NCBI GenBank assembly: GCA_045657665.1 | Contig: JAZOTN010000038.1 | Coordinates: forward strand, 62,001 to 126,000 | Source of the DNA: RUG12461 sp045657665 | Lineage (GTDB): Bacteria > Bacillota > Clostridia > Lachnospirales > Lachnospiraceae | Length of the DNA stretch: 64,000 nt | Reading direction: 5' to 3' | Part shown: positions 15,932 to 24,434 of the stretch, in pieces | Layout: each line of letters opens with the position of its first letter | Numbering within the stretch: the stretch's first letter is position 1 | Translations under genes and position numbers: made by a program | The notes under the pieces: generated by a model | Seen by the model: only the letters and a program-made list of their open reading frames with translations | Databases searched by the model: none | What the model was told of the DNA's origin: nothing

Positions 15932-17511
15932 GTGGAAATGAAGGAAGCCCGATGAAGGGCATTGAAACGTGCAACGTGCGAATCCGGACCACTTCTTTTT
16001 CTCCGTGGAAATGAAGGAAGCCCGATGAAGGGCATTGAAACGCGCCCATGAGGATAAGGGCGTTTGAAAAATCAAAGGGGTGGAAATGAAGGAAGCCCGA
16101 TGAAGGGCATTGAAACGTCCTGTCCACGTGAATCCATGCTCGATCATGCGATGTGGAAATGAAGGAAGCCCGATGAAGGGCATTGAAACGGGGCAACCGA
16201 CGGGGTCGGCGTCACCGGGTCAACCGAGTGGAAATGAAGGAAGCCCGATGAAGGGCATTGAAACTCACCAAACCCATTCGATTTCATTACAGTTGCAAGG
16301 GAGTGGAAATGAAGGAAGCCCGATGAAGGGCATTGAAACGTTTCAGAGCCTGATCCAGCATTTATGATCTTTATGTGGAAATGAAGGAAGCCCGATGAAG
16401 GGCATTGAAACTGATTCCTTTTTTCTTTGCGAAATCTGATATAGATGTGGAAATGAAGGAAGCCCGATGAAGGGCATTGAAACCAACCGACGGTGTCGGA
16501 TCAACTGACGGTGTCGGATCAGTGGAAATGAAGGAAGCCCGATGAAGGGCATTGAAACCTTCCGAAGCAGCAGTTCCAAACTCATCCAGTTTTCTGTGGA
16601 AATGAAGGAAGCCCGATGAAGGGCATTGAAACCGGTCTTTCCGGCGCCAAGCGGCTTCAATTTCTATGTGGAAATGAAGGAAGCCCGATGAAGGGCATTG
16701 AAACAACAAGAGCCAATTCATCAAATTCGAAAATTTTTAAGTGGAAATGAAGGAAGCCCGATGAAGGGCATTGAAACTTTCATCGGGCACCGTATCCGCT
16801 GCGCTTGATTCTGTGGAAATGAAGGAAGCCCGATGAAGGGCATTGAAACATTCCTTTTTGAGTCATAAGACTCCTTTCTCCACCGTGGAAATGAAGGAAG
16901 CCCGATGAAGGGCATTGAAACAGCTCTTTCCAGGAGCTTCCCTCCGCAACGTCTAGTAAGTGGAAATGAAGGAAGCCCGATGAAGGGCATTGAAACGCTC
17001 CGAAATGGCCCTTACTACAAAATTTATTTTTTGTGGAAATGAAGGAAGCCCGATGAAGGGCATTGAAACACGCCATCATTGCTTTTCTTATGGCGTTTTC
17101 GATCTGTGGAAATGAAGGAAGCCCGATGAAGGGCATTGAAACCAGTGTTGTAAAAAGTGTAAAATTTTAAAAAACGCCGTGGAAATGAAGGAAGCCCGAT
17201 GAAGGGCATTGAAACATTTTTGGAGGATATGGCAATCCTCCTGGAGATGACGCGTGGAAATGAAGGAAGCCCGATGAAGGGCATTGAAACCTCCTCCGGC
17301 CAAAGGCGCGGGCGCAAACGGTAGATGTGGAAATGAAGGAAGCCCGATGAAGGGCATTGAAACATGGCCCTTACTACAAAATTTATTTTTTTCTCCATAC
17401 TGTGGAAATGAAGGAAGCCCGATGAAGGGCATTGAAACATCCCCGCCCCGTTAGCACAATTCGCATATTTTATCGTGGAAATGAAGGAAGCCCGCCTCAG
17501 GGCATTGAAAA
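15932..17511 (+). CRISPR. CRISPR array, 22 repeats of 37 nt, 21 spacers
   Basis: Repeats begin GTGGAAATGAAGG, contain the short stem GCCC-gatgaa-GGGC, and end GGGCATTGAAAC. Repeat starts: 15932, 16005, 16080, 16153, 16228, 16303, 16375, 16447, 16522, 16596, 16668, 16741, 16813, 16885, 16960, 17033, 17106, 17179, 17254, 17327, 17402 and 17475. Spacers are 35-38 nt. Repeats 1-21 appear identical. The last (17475-17511) has GCCTCA in place of GATGAA in the loop and ends in A instead of C, marking the distal end. Spacers 15 and 20 share 28 nt, and spacers 4 and 8 share a repeated motif. The 3' AUUGAAAC is the expected 8-nt crRNA handle. Confidence 0.99.
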
Positions 17512-17541
17512 AACATCGGTATCAATGACCGGTGTTTTTTT
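17512..17541 (+). terminator. Terminator of the CRISPR array
   Basis: Stem AACATCGGT / ACCGGTGTT (one wobble) with loop ATCAATG, running into TTTTTT. It starts one base after the degenerate last repeat, so the array transcript should stop here. Confidence 0.8.
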
Positions 17542-17589
17542 ATACCCAAATACGCAGGAAAGGAGGGAGGAAAAAGAACACGTTGGAAA

Positions 17590-17628
17590 CCGGAAGGGCT
17601 GAAATGGGCAGTCTAACCGGCTTTTTTT
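17590..17628 (+). terminator. Possible second hairpin with T-run
   Basis: CCGG-(aagg)-GCTG and CAGT-(ctaa)-CCGG arms around AAATGGG, followed by CTTTTTTT just before the ribosome binding site of the next gene. It may be an attenuator or terminator in front of the CARF-cas1-cas2-RT operon. Confidence 0.35.
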
Positions 17629-17643
17629 ATGGAGGACAAAAAC

Positions 17644-19197
17644 ATGTCAAAGAGACTGAAACAGATCACAAAGGAATGGATGGAGCTGGAACGCAGAACC
17701 TTCGAGCAGCGCGCGATTGCGGATCGCTTCTATGACGAGCATCTAATGAGCCTGATTGAGGGGGATTTCATCAGGCGTAACAAGGAGGAAGTGTTCGAGA
17801 AGGTGCATCATCTGGTGATGTCCGTGGGAACATCCTATGAGCCCATCGTTTTGAACCTGAAGTTGTTGAAACCGGAACACGTACTGTTCCTTTATACGGA
17901 GAAGTCGGAGCAGACGCTGGAAAAGGTTGTATCCTACTGCGAGCTGTCGCCGAGGATATACGAGAAGAGGAAGATCAGCGAGGTGGAACCAATGGAGATC
18001 TACCGCATTGTGAAGCAGATTTATCTGTACTGGGAGAACCCGGAACGGATGTACATTGATTTTACGGGAGGAACAAAAGCGATGGCGGTGGCAGCGGCGC
18101 TTGCCGGCACCATGATTGATGTGCAGATGATCTATGTCGCGTCGGATGATTACCTTGTGGATTTCAGGAAACCGCGTCCGGGTTCAGAGAAGCTGATCTA
18201 CATCGAAAACCCCATGGTGGAATTTGGAGATATGGAGATTGATAAGGCTTTTACGTTGTTCCGGAAATATAATTTTGCAGGCGCTGCCGAGCGGCTGGAG
18301 TTGTTGAAGGAGACCATTCCGGAGCCGGATCTGAGACAACAATTGAATTTTGCTTATCTTCTTGCACGCTGTTATGAGCAGTGGGATTCTCTTGCTTTTG
18401 AGGAAGCGGCAGGTTATGCAACGCGATTATGCGCAGAGCTTGATCGTGACAGAAAAACGCACCGTCGTTTTTTGCTGATGGATTGTGTGAAACTACTGCA
18501 TGAACAGAAACGAATGCTGGAAGAACTACGGTCGATCCCAGGATTTTTGAAAGAACGGCAGAACATGGAGATATTAAGAAACGGATCCGTGATTCATGCG
18601 TTGATGTTTACCATGCTACAGAATGCAGAGACTAGAAGAGAGCAGGAGAAGTACGACATGGCAACACTGCTTCTCTACCGTCTGCTCGAGATGATTGAGC
18701 AGCGTCGGCTTTCTCATTATGGCCTTTATGCATCAGATATGGATTACAACGCGCTGCATGTAGACAGGAAACGTACACCGGAAGCGGCGGAGATGTCTGC
18801 TGAGGAGAGGTTGGAATGGTTGAAAAATGAGAATTTTGCGATCAAGCAGGCACTTTTTCCGAAGAGCAGAAATGCCTATCTGCCGGATCAGATTGCACTT
18901 CTGGATGGCTTCATGCTCCTGGCGGCGTTGCGGGATCCTCTTATGGAAGTGAAAAAGGGAACGACGCTTGATCTTCTAAAGCGAATCCGGGCAAATGTGG
19001 GACTGCGAAATCACTCGATTTTTGCACACGGCCTCGGACCGGTAGGGAAAGAGATTTATCTGAAATTTGAGCTCTTTGTAAAGGAGATGTTTCGGAATCT
19101 GTGTCAACTGGAAAAGGTAGATTACGAAGCATATAGAGAGGTCTTCCGTTGGATCCAGCCGTTGGATTCAGACTATTACGGGAAGGGGGAGAAATGA
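17644..19197 (+). CDS. CARF-HEPN ribonuclease 3 (TIGR02710-like)
   Basis: 517 residues. ATG at 17644 chosen because GGAGGACAAAAAC precedes it; the upstream ATG at 17629 has no ribosome binding site. The CARF region shows HHLVMSVGTSYEPIVLNL and the family-typical YIDFTGGTKAMAVAAAL (TGGTKAM near residue 141). The C-terminal HEPN motif is RNHSIFAH (R455 to H462, R-x6-H). This pattern fits the TIGR02710 CRISPR protein family. It is the third, unrelated-looking CARF-HEPN gene of the locus, placed on the adaptation side of the array and overlapping cas1 by 4 nt. Confidence 0.8.
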   Translation: MSKRLKQITKEWMELERRTFEQRAIADRFYDEHLMSLIEGDFIRRNKEEVFEKVHHLVMSVGTSYEPIVLNLKLLKPEHVLFLYTEKSEQTLEKVVSYCELSPRIYEKRKISEVEPMEIYRIVKQIYLYWENPERMYIDFTGGTKAMAVAAALAGTMIDVQMIYVASDDYLVDFRKPRPGSEKLIYIENPMVEFGDMEIDKAFTLFRKYNFAGAAERLELLKETIPEPDLRQQLNFAYLLARCYEQWDSLAFEEAAGYATRLCAELDRDRKTHRRFLLMDCVKLLHEQKRMLEELRSIPGFLKERQNMEILRNGSVIHALMFTMLQNAETRREQEKYDMATLLLYRLLEMIEQRRLSHYGLYASDMDYNALHVDRKRTPEAAEMSAEERLEWLKNENFAIKQALFPKSRNAYLPDQIALLDGFMLLAALRDPLMEVKKGTTLDLLKRIRANVGLRNHSIFAHGLGPVGKEIYLKFELFVKEMFRNLCQLEKVDYEAYREVFRWIQPLDSDYYGKGEK

Positions 19198-20207
19198 TGT
19201 CAGCTATCTATATCAAGGAACAGGGTGCTTTTATCCAAAAAAGCGGAGAACGGATCGTCGTATCAAAGAACAGTGCAAGACTGTTTGAAATTCCGGCTTT
19301 TCAGATCGATAATCTCTGCCTGATCGGAAACGTTCAGATCAGCACACAGGCACTGCACATGCTGATGGAGAAGGGAGTAGATGTAAGTTACTTAAGCTAT
19401 TCGGGGAAGTACCTCGGACACACCGCAGCTGATGCGTCACGCAATATCTTTCTTCGATTTGAACAATACCAGATGTATCTGGACGAGGAACGACGCCTGT
19501 CCATGGCGCGGCGCATCACGGAGAACAAAATCCAGAACCAGATGGAAGTGATCAAACGGCACCGCTGGACAGCGACGGGATATGACTGGAAAAACGATGT
19601 CCGCCAAATGGAACGGAATTTGGAGAAGCTTTCCAAAACGAGAACACCAAATGAGATCCTCGGTGTGGAAGGCATTTGCAGCAATATTTATTTCCGATCT
19701 TTCGGGCAGATGCTGCATTGTGATTTTACCTTTAGCGGAAGGAATCGAAGGCCGCCGCGGGATCCGGTCAATGTCATCATCAGTCTGGCATACACTCTCC
19801 TGACAAAGGAGCTGTGCAATGCTTTGGATACAGAATCTTTTGAGCCATATCTGGGATTTTTACATGGTATCCGCTACGGTAGAAAATCTCTGGCACTGGA
19901 TATCATTGAAGAATTTCGGCAGCCGGTGGTGGATCGCCTCGTAATCATTCTATTCAATAAGCGGATGATCGGGAAATATGACTTTGAGTTCCCGGAGGAG
20001 GATCGTGTGGTTTTGACAGAGGATGGATTTCGGAAGTTCTGTACAGAATACGAGCGCTGGATGAACGGGAGGAACAGCCTTTCCGGGAATCTATCTTTCC
20101 GAAATCTGATCCGTAGTCAAGTAAAGGAACTGAAAAAGGCGATCACAAAGCATCTGGAATATAAGCCGTTTCGTTGGAGGGAAGACCATGTATCTGATCA
20201 GTTATGA
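19194..20207 (+). CDS. cas1: CRISPR integrase Cas1
   Basis: 337 residues, start ATG at 19194 (or 19197) overlapping the previous stop, with GGAAGGGGGAG upstream. The metal-binding triad can be seen: E159 in GVEGICSNIYF, H224 in LGFLHGIRYGR, D236 in SLALDIIEEFR. The N-terminal beta domain contains FEIPAFQIDNLCLIGNVQIS. Cas1 with Cas2 inserts new spacers at the leader end of the array. It is a normal full-length stand-alone Cas1, not fused to the reverse transcriptase. Confidence 0.96.
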   Translation: MMSAIYIKEQGAFIQKSGERIVVSKNSARLFEIPAFQIDNLCLIGNVQISTQALHMLMEKGVDVSYLSYSGKYLGHTAADASRNIFLRFEQYQMYLDEERRLSMARRITENKIQNQMEVIKRHRWTATGYDWKNDVRQMERNLEKLSKTRTPNEILGVEGICSNIYFRSFGQMLHCDFTFSGRNRRPPRDPVNVIISLAYTLLTKELCNALDTESFEPYLGFLHGIRYGRKSLALDIIEEFRQPVVDRLVIILFNKRMIGKYDFEFPEEDRVVLTEDGFRKFCTEYERWMNGRNSLSGNLSFRNLIRSQVKELKKAITKHLEYKPFRWREDHVSDQL

Positions 20208-20472
20208 CATCACCAACACAAAGATCCGGACAAAGATCGCAAAAACCTTGGAGGGTTATGGGCGTCGTGTACAGTACAGCGTGTTTGAATGCGATATCAG
20301 CCAGAAACAGTTTGAAAGTCTTTACCAAAAGTTGATGGAGTTGATGAAAAAGGAGAAGGAAGGGAACATCCGGATCTATCAGCTCTGTGTGAACTGCATG
20401 GCGAAGTTGATGACCATCGGGATTTTTGTACCGGTTTTTACGGAGGAAGAAGAAAACCTGTTTATTATCTGA
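20188..20472 (+). CDS. cas2: CRISPR adaptation protein Cas2
   Basis: 94 residues with the ferredoxin-like start MYLISYDITNTKIRTKIAKTLEGYGRRVQYSVFECDI, in which D7 is the conserved Asp. Overlaps cas1 by 20 nt. It should form the Cas1-Cas2 integration complex. Confidence 0.96.
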   Translation: MYLISYDITNTKIRTKIAKTLEGYGRRVQYSVFECDISQKQFESLYQKLMELMKKEKEGNIRIYQLCVNCMAKLMTIGIFVPVFTEEEENLFII

Positions 20473-20484
20473 AAGGGGGCAATT

Positions 20485-23292
20485 ATGAGTTTATACAGTC
20501 GAATCATTGATCTGCAAAAGCTGCAGGAAGCATGGAAACATGTACGGAAGAATAAGCCTGCAGCCGGTGTAGACGGAGTAACTTATGAGCAGTACGAGGA
20601 AGGAGGAAAGGAAAATTTGAAACAATTGCATCTGGAGCTTGCGGAAAAGACCTATGAGACGCTGCCGGTTAAGCAGGTGGTGCTGTATCGCGGAGAAAAG
20701 GCGAGAACCATTGCGTTGTATTCCATGCGGGACAAAGTGGTGCAGCAGTCAATCGCGGTGGAACTTGGTAAGATTTATCAGAGTCGTTTTCCGAAGAACT
20801 CCTATGCATATCAAAGTGAGCGATCGGCACTGACTGCGATAGGGGATATTGAAGAAGAGATAGGAGGTGGGAAGTATCAATTTGTGCTGCGCGCGGACAT
20901 CACAAAGTACTTCGACCGTATCCGATGGGAGAAGCTGCAGGAAATCCTTTCTGTGGATATCAGAGAAGACGATGTGATGGAGTTGATCCGGCAAAGTGCA
21001 TGTACACGCATTCTAAATGAGACCAGCGGAGAGATTACAGAGCAGACCGTCGGGATTCATCAGGGGTCCGGTATCGCGCCTGTACTCTCAAATATCTATC
21101 TTCTTGCGTTTGATCGCTGGCTTTCCGATGAGGCCGGGTTTTATGCGCGCTATTCTGATGATTTTATCATACTGGGAGAAAGTGTGGAACAGCTGCGCAA
21201 ACTTTCCGGGGAGATTGTGACGCGGTTGGAGATGCTGGGATTGGAACTGAATCAGAACAAAACGAAGCTTGTGGATCTGAGGGAGGGATTCGATTTCCTT
21301 GGTTATCATTTTGATGCTGAGGGAAAATCCATCCCGTCAAAAGCGGAGGAGAGCCTGTCGGGGCGAGTGGAGATGATGTGGCTGACCACCGGGGAGATTG
21401 GCATTGAAGAAAAACTGAAAAAAGCCTATGAGATCATTGGAGGTTGGGAACAGTACTTTCGCGGCGAACGGGAGCCGGGATCCATTCTCGAATATGCCGC
21501 CATTGTGAAGGCAGTCGGGAAAAAGGAAGAGTGTCTGGAGACGTTGATCAAACAGCGCTATCCGCTTTCCAATATCTATCACGATGTAATGGTGTACCTT
21601 GCTGACTTCTGGAAAAATCGTGGGGAAGAGGCCATGGAATTGATGGAGTACGAGCAGTTCTTCGGAATCTGGCAGGAAGAAAGTCCCGTGACGAAGGGGA
21701 CGAGGGAACTTCTGGAATTCTATCGGAAATATGTGATCCTGCCGGATCGGGACACAGCACTGGAAATCATGCAGACCTACACGGATGACAAGTGCTATCA
21801 GAAGGCCGAGTTCTGGCAGCAACAGGCGGAAAAGGAAGAAAAGAAAGCAACCGAGTTTCAGGGTTTTGTATCAGAGGAAAAGGAAGAGGATCACCCGCTT
21901 CTGATCAATCAGGCGACTGCCGGGAAAGTCCTGCGTACATTCGCCGGGAGAGAGGATCTCTATGCTTTGGAGATGATCAATCAAAACCGGCGCAGGCGAA
22001 CGGAGCCGCAGTTGCAGCCTCTGACGGAGCACATTGTGATGCAGCATCTTCAAAAGGGACGGACGATTGCGACCTTTGTACAACGCCCCAATCAGACCGT
22101 ACACTATATGGTTTTTGACGTGGATATTTCCAAGAAGATTCTGCTACGGTTTGATCGTGACAGCAGCGAGTTCAGGCAATATGTGGAAAAGGCATGGGAA
22201 AAGACGGATGAACTCCTGAAGATCCTGGATGGCTTTGGCATGAAGGGGTATCCGGAGTACTCCGGGAATCGGGGCTTTCATATCTGGCTTTTTTTGACGG
22301 AGTGGATTCCGGTGCGTTACGCGAATATGTTCTGTGAAGTGCTGGAAAGTAAGCTTTCGACAGATCCGGAACAGAATATCACAGTGGAGTTCTTTCCGAA
22401 CAAGACACGCGTGAGGGAAGGGAAACCCGGACAGACCATCAAGGTGCCCTTCGGGCTGCATCCCAATACCGGAGAGCGTTCATATTTTGTGGATGAGGCC
22501 GGTCGGAAGATCACGAATATCAACTATATGATGGACTCCATCGCACGGTTTTCGCTGAAATCCATCAAACAGGTGCTGGCCGTCAACACCGGTATTCAGG
22601 AAAAGATTGAGAAACGGGAGATTGTGCTCGATGCAGAACTGCAAGCCAAAGCGTCTGAAGCGGTTTCCGAAGTATTAAGCGGGTGCACCCTTGTTCGTTA
22701 TCTTTGTCAGAAATCGGCGAGTACCGGTTATCTTTCCCATTTTGAACGGCTGACGCTTCTTTATGTGTTCGGGCATTTGGGAGAGGAGGGGAAGGACTTT
22801 CTTCATAAGGTCATGACCTGTACATTGAATTACCGTTATCATGTCACGCAGAAGTTTATCGATCGAATGCCGGAAAAGCCCGTCAGTTGCCTGAAGCTCC
22901 GCGACCAGTATAAGAAGCTGACTGCGGAAATCGGATGCAGCTGTGCCTTTCGCTCCGCAAAAAACTGTTATCCGTCTCCGGTGCTTCATGCGATCACAGG
23001 GGCCGGAGATCTGGAGGATGGAATTACACTTCCTACCAGCAGAACGCTGACTAAGGAAAAGGAGAAAAAAGCGGTTCAACAGATGAATATCCATACAAAG
23101 GCACAGGAACTTGCAACTCGGATTCTGGAGTTGAAGAAACAGAAGCGCTTGCTTGATAAATCGATCGGGAAGATCGAGATGGAGCTTGGCGACATGTTTG
23201 ATGAGGCTGGAATCGATTGCCTTGAGGTTGAAATGGGAATGCTTACAAGGAGAAAAAAGGAGAACGGATATGAATGGGTGATTGAGATCTGA
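20485..23292 (+). CDS. Reverse transcriptase - primase-polymerase fusion (CRISPR-associated)
   Basis: 935 residues, 12 nt after cas2; AAAGGGGG precedes the ATG. Residues 1-300 are a group II-intron-like reverse transcriptase: KNKPAAGVDGVTYEQYE, VLRADITKYFDRIRW, GIHQGSGIAPVLSNIYL and the catalytic ARYSDDFII (D225, D226). A helical linker follows. From about 500 there is an archaeo-eukaryotic primase (PrimPol) core: YMVFDVDISKKI (D545, D547), YSGNRGFHIW (H599) and VPFGLHPNTGERSYFVD. A Cys-rich element, CSCAFRSAKNCYPSP, resembling the zinc-binding PriCT/UL52 part lies near 815-835, then a coiled coil (about 865-910). RTs and CRISPR-associated prim-pols are both known near type III cas1-cas2. The fusion implies RNA-templated and primer-making DNA synthesis for spacer capture (inference). 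Confidence 0.93.
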   Translation: MSLYSRIIDLQKLQEAWKHVRKNKPAAGVDGVTYEQYEEGGKENLKQLHLELAEKTYETLPVKQVVLYRGEKARTIALYSMRDKVVQQSIAVELGKIYQSRFPKNSYAYQSERSALTAIGDIEEEIGGGKYQFVLRADITKYFDRIRWEKLQEILSVDIREDDVMELIRQSACTRILNETSGEITEQTVGIHQGSGIAPVLSNIYLLAFDRWLSDEAGFYARYSDDFIILGESVEQLRKLSGEIVTRLEMLGLELNQNKTKLVDLREGFDFLGYHFDAEGKSIPSKAEESLSGRVEMMWLTTGEIGIEEKLKKAYEIIGGWEQYFRGEREPGSILEYAAIVKAVGKKEECLETLIKQRYPLSNIYHDVMVYLADFWKNRGEEAMELMEYEQFFGIWQEESPVTKGTRELLEFYRKYVILPDRDTALEIMQTYTDDKCYQKAEFWQQQAEKEEKKATEFQGFVSEEKEEDHPLLINQATAGKVLRTFAGREDLYALEMINQNRRRRTEPQLQPLTEHIVMQHLQKGRTIATFVQRPNQTVHYMVFDVDISKKILLRFDRDSSEFRQYVEKAWEKTDELLKILDGFGMKGYPEYSGNRGFHIWLFLTEWIPVRYANMFCEVLESKLSTDPEQNITVEFFPNKTRVREGKPGQTIKVPFGLHPNTGERSYFVDEAGRKITNINYMMDSIARFSLKSIKQVLAVNTGIQEKIEKREIVLDAELQAKASEAVSEVLSGCTLVRYLCQKSASTGYLSHFERLTLLYVFGHLGEEGKDFLHKVMTCTLNYRYHVTQKFIDRMPEKPVSCLKLRDQYKKLTAEIGCSCAFRSAKNCYPSPVLHAITGAGDLEDGITLPTSRTLTKEKEKKAVQQMNIHTKAQELATRILELKKQKRLLDKSIGKIEMELGDMFDEAGIDCLEVEMGMLTRRKKENGYEWVIEI

Positions 23293-23303
23293 ATCATATG
23301 GAG

Positions 23304-23332
23304 GCTGCGGCGTAAAATCTTTACGCCGCAGC
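23304..23332 (+). terminator. Terminator after the RT-PrimPol gene
   Basis: Perfect 13-bp stem GCTGCGGCGTAAA / TTTACGCCGCAGC with a 3-nt loop, followed by ATTTTGAG, 12 nt after the stop. Confidence 0.75.
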
Positions 23333-23343
23333 ATTTTGAGATT

Positions 23344-23387
23344 AACCTGCAGGGTTACTGGCTCCTTATGGCGTTTCATTCTATGTT
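23344..23387 (+). promoter_or_regulatory. GGTTACT element, copy C
   Basis: AACCTGCAGGGTTACT (23344-23359), 22 nt, then TATGTT (23382-23387), 35 nt before the start codon at 23423. Confidence 0.6.
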
Positions 23388-23422
23388 TAGGTCGTAGAAA
23401 AAATTATGGAGAGATGGTTGTT

Positions 23423-23584
23423 ATGAAAGTTGAATTTACGAAGGAAAAGTTGAAGAGAAAAAGGGAACAACTCATCCAGGAGATGGAGTTCATTTCCGAC
23501 GATGCCGCCGTAGGACAGATTCTTTTGCTGACAGGCGAAACACTGATTGACAATGTTGATTATGGCATGAAGCAGGATTATTAG
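23423..23584 (+). CDS. Small hypothetical protein, 53 aa
   Basis: Starts at the ATG at 23423 with GGAGAG 9 nt upstream, just after GGTTACT element C. The product is basic and helical at first (MKVEFTKEKLKRKREQLIQEMEF) and ends in TLIDNVDYGMKQDY. Not recognised. Its last codons overlap, in another frame, what looks like the start of the signal peptide of the following lipoprotein. Confidence 0.45.
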   Translation: MKVEFTKEKLKRKREQLIQEMEFISDDAAVGQILLLTGETLIDNVDYGMKQDY

Positions 23585-23586
23585 TA

Positions 23587-24279
23587 TTGATGAGCACATT
23601 CGCGCTTACAGGCTGTGGAGACGTATATATTAATACGGGAAACGCAGAAACGGATGTAGAATTCATTAATGAAGATGATAAAAAGAATAATGTATCAGAT
23701 GAGAATATCAATGAAAGCGAAAATGGTGACGCTGTAAATGATGATCCGGAAAGTAGCCAGGTAGATGAGGCTGAAAAATTGTTTGAAAAAGCAATCGCAG
23801 GTGATATTATCGTAAATGCCTGCTATGAAGATGGAACAGATATATCTTTCTATATACCGGATTTACCGGATGATCCGGATGATTTTGATTCCTACCGGAT
23901 AGGAGAAAGAGTAGATCTCGATAATGATGGTGTCAAAGAGCTTATCATCAATGGACCTTATGGCGGAAAATATCTGGATGCAAGGGATGGGGGTGTATAT
24001 CAGCTTGCAGAAGGTGAAGGAACCGCGGGATTATTATGCTATGTGGAGTATAATGGGAAGACATATATCTGTCATGTAGATAATTCTCACGGTGGCAGGG
24101 AAATATTTCAGATGGATCAGTATAATGGCAACGGAGACATCGTTGAGTCTACTTCCTTAATGGCGGAATACTGGGATTATATGGAGTTTAATGAACAAGC
24201 AGCGGATTGTCACTTTGGAGATAAACATATTTCAACGGAAGAATATCTGGAACTCAGGAAAGAGATTTTTGGTTACTGA
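23587..24279 (+). CDS. Lipoprotein with DxDxDG motif; signal peptide apparently frameshifted
   Basis: About 230 residues. The open frame starts at TTG 23587/ATG 23590 and reads MMSTFALTGCGDVYIN, a lipobox (LTGC) with almost no hydrophobic run before it. In the same frame upstream the DNA would encode GLLVL, and an ATG at 23567 one frame away would give MKQ followed by that run, so a small indel seems to have split the signal peptide. The mature part is acidic, and has RVDLDNDGVKELIIN (calcium-loop-like DxDxDG) and HVDNSHGGREIFQMDQYNGNGD. Function unknown; extracytoplasmic if exported. A second lipoprotein with the same motif lies at 25960. Confidence 0.6.
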   Translation: MMSTFALTGCGDVYINTGNAETDVEFINEDDKKNNVSDENINESENGDAVNDDPESSQVDEAEKLFEKAIAGDIIVNACYEDGTDISFYIPDLPDDPDDFDSYRIGERVDLDNDGVKELIINGPYGGKYLDARDGGVYQLAEGEGTAGLLCYVEYNGKTYICHVDNSHGGREIFQMDQYNGNGDIVESTSLMAEYWDYMEFNEQAADCHFGDKHISTEEYLELRKEIFGY

Positions 24280-24310
24280 TGCCACGGTGTATATATCTCT
24301 CAGCACTTTC

Positions 24311-24335
24311 AAGGACCTGCAGGACGCAGGTCTTT
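24311..24335 (+). terminator. Terminator hairpin
   Basis: AAGGACCTGC / GCAGGTCTTT stem with loop AGGAC, followed by CTGTTATTTTTCCGG. It is nearly the same sequence as the hairpin at 2593-2617 and again stands just before a GGTTACT element. Confidence 0.6.
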
Positions 24336-24359
24336 CTGTTATTTTTCCGGTTCTTTTTA

Positions 24360-24402
24360 GCCCATGGGGTTACTGCCCCTTTTCTTTTTTACGATCTATA
24401 AT
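24360..24402 (+). promoter_or_regulatory. GGTTACT element, copy D
   Basis: GCCCATGGGGTTACT (24360-24374), 22 nt, then a perfect TATAAT (24397-24402), 32 nt before the ATG at 24435. Confidence 0.62.
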
Positions 24403-24434
24403 CAGATCAACAAAAAACGTAAGGAATGACGATC

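Noticed and set aside
15844..17440. Many open frames on the minus strand rich in MPFIGLPSFP or FNALHRASFIST
   Set aside because: They are translations of the CRISPR repeat in different frames; the region is the array.
20485..23292. RT gene as a group II intron maturase, retron or diversity-generating element
   Set aside because: No intron RNA domain V or VI, no retron msr/msd, no template/variable repeat pair; the RT is fused to a primase and follows cas2.
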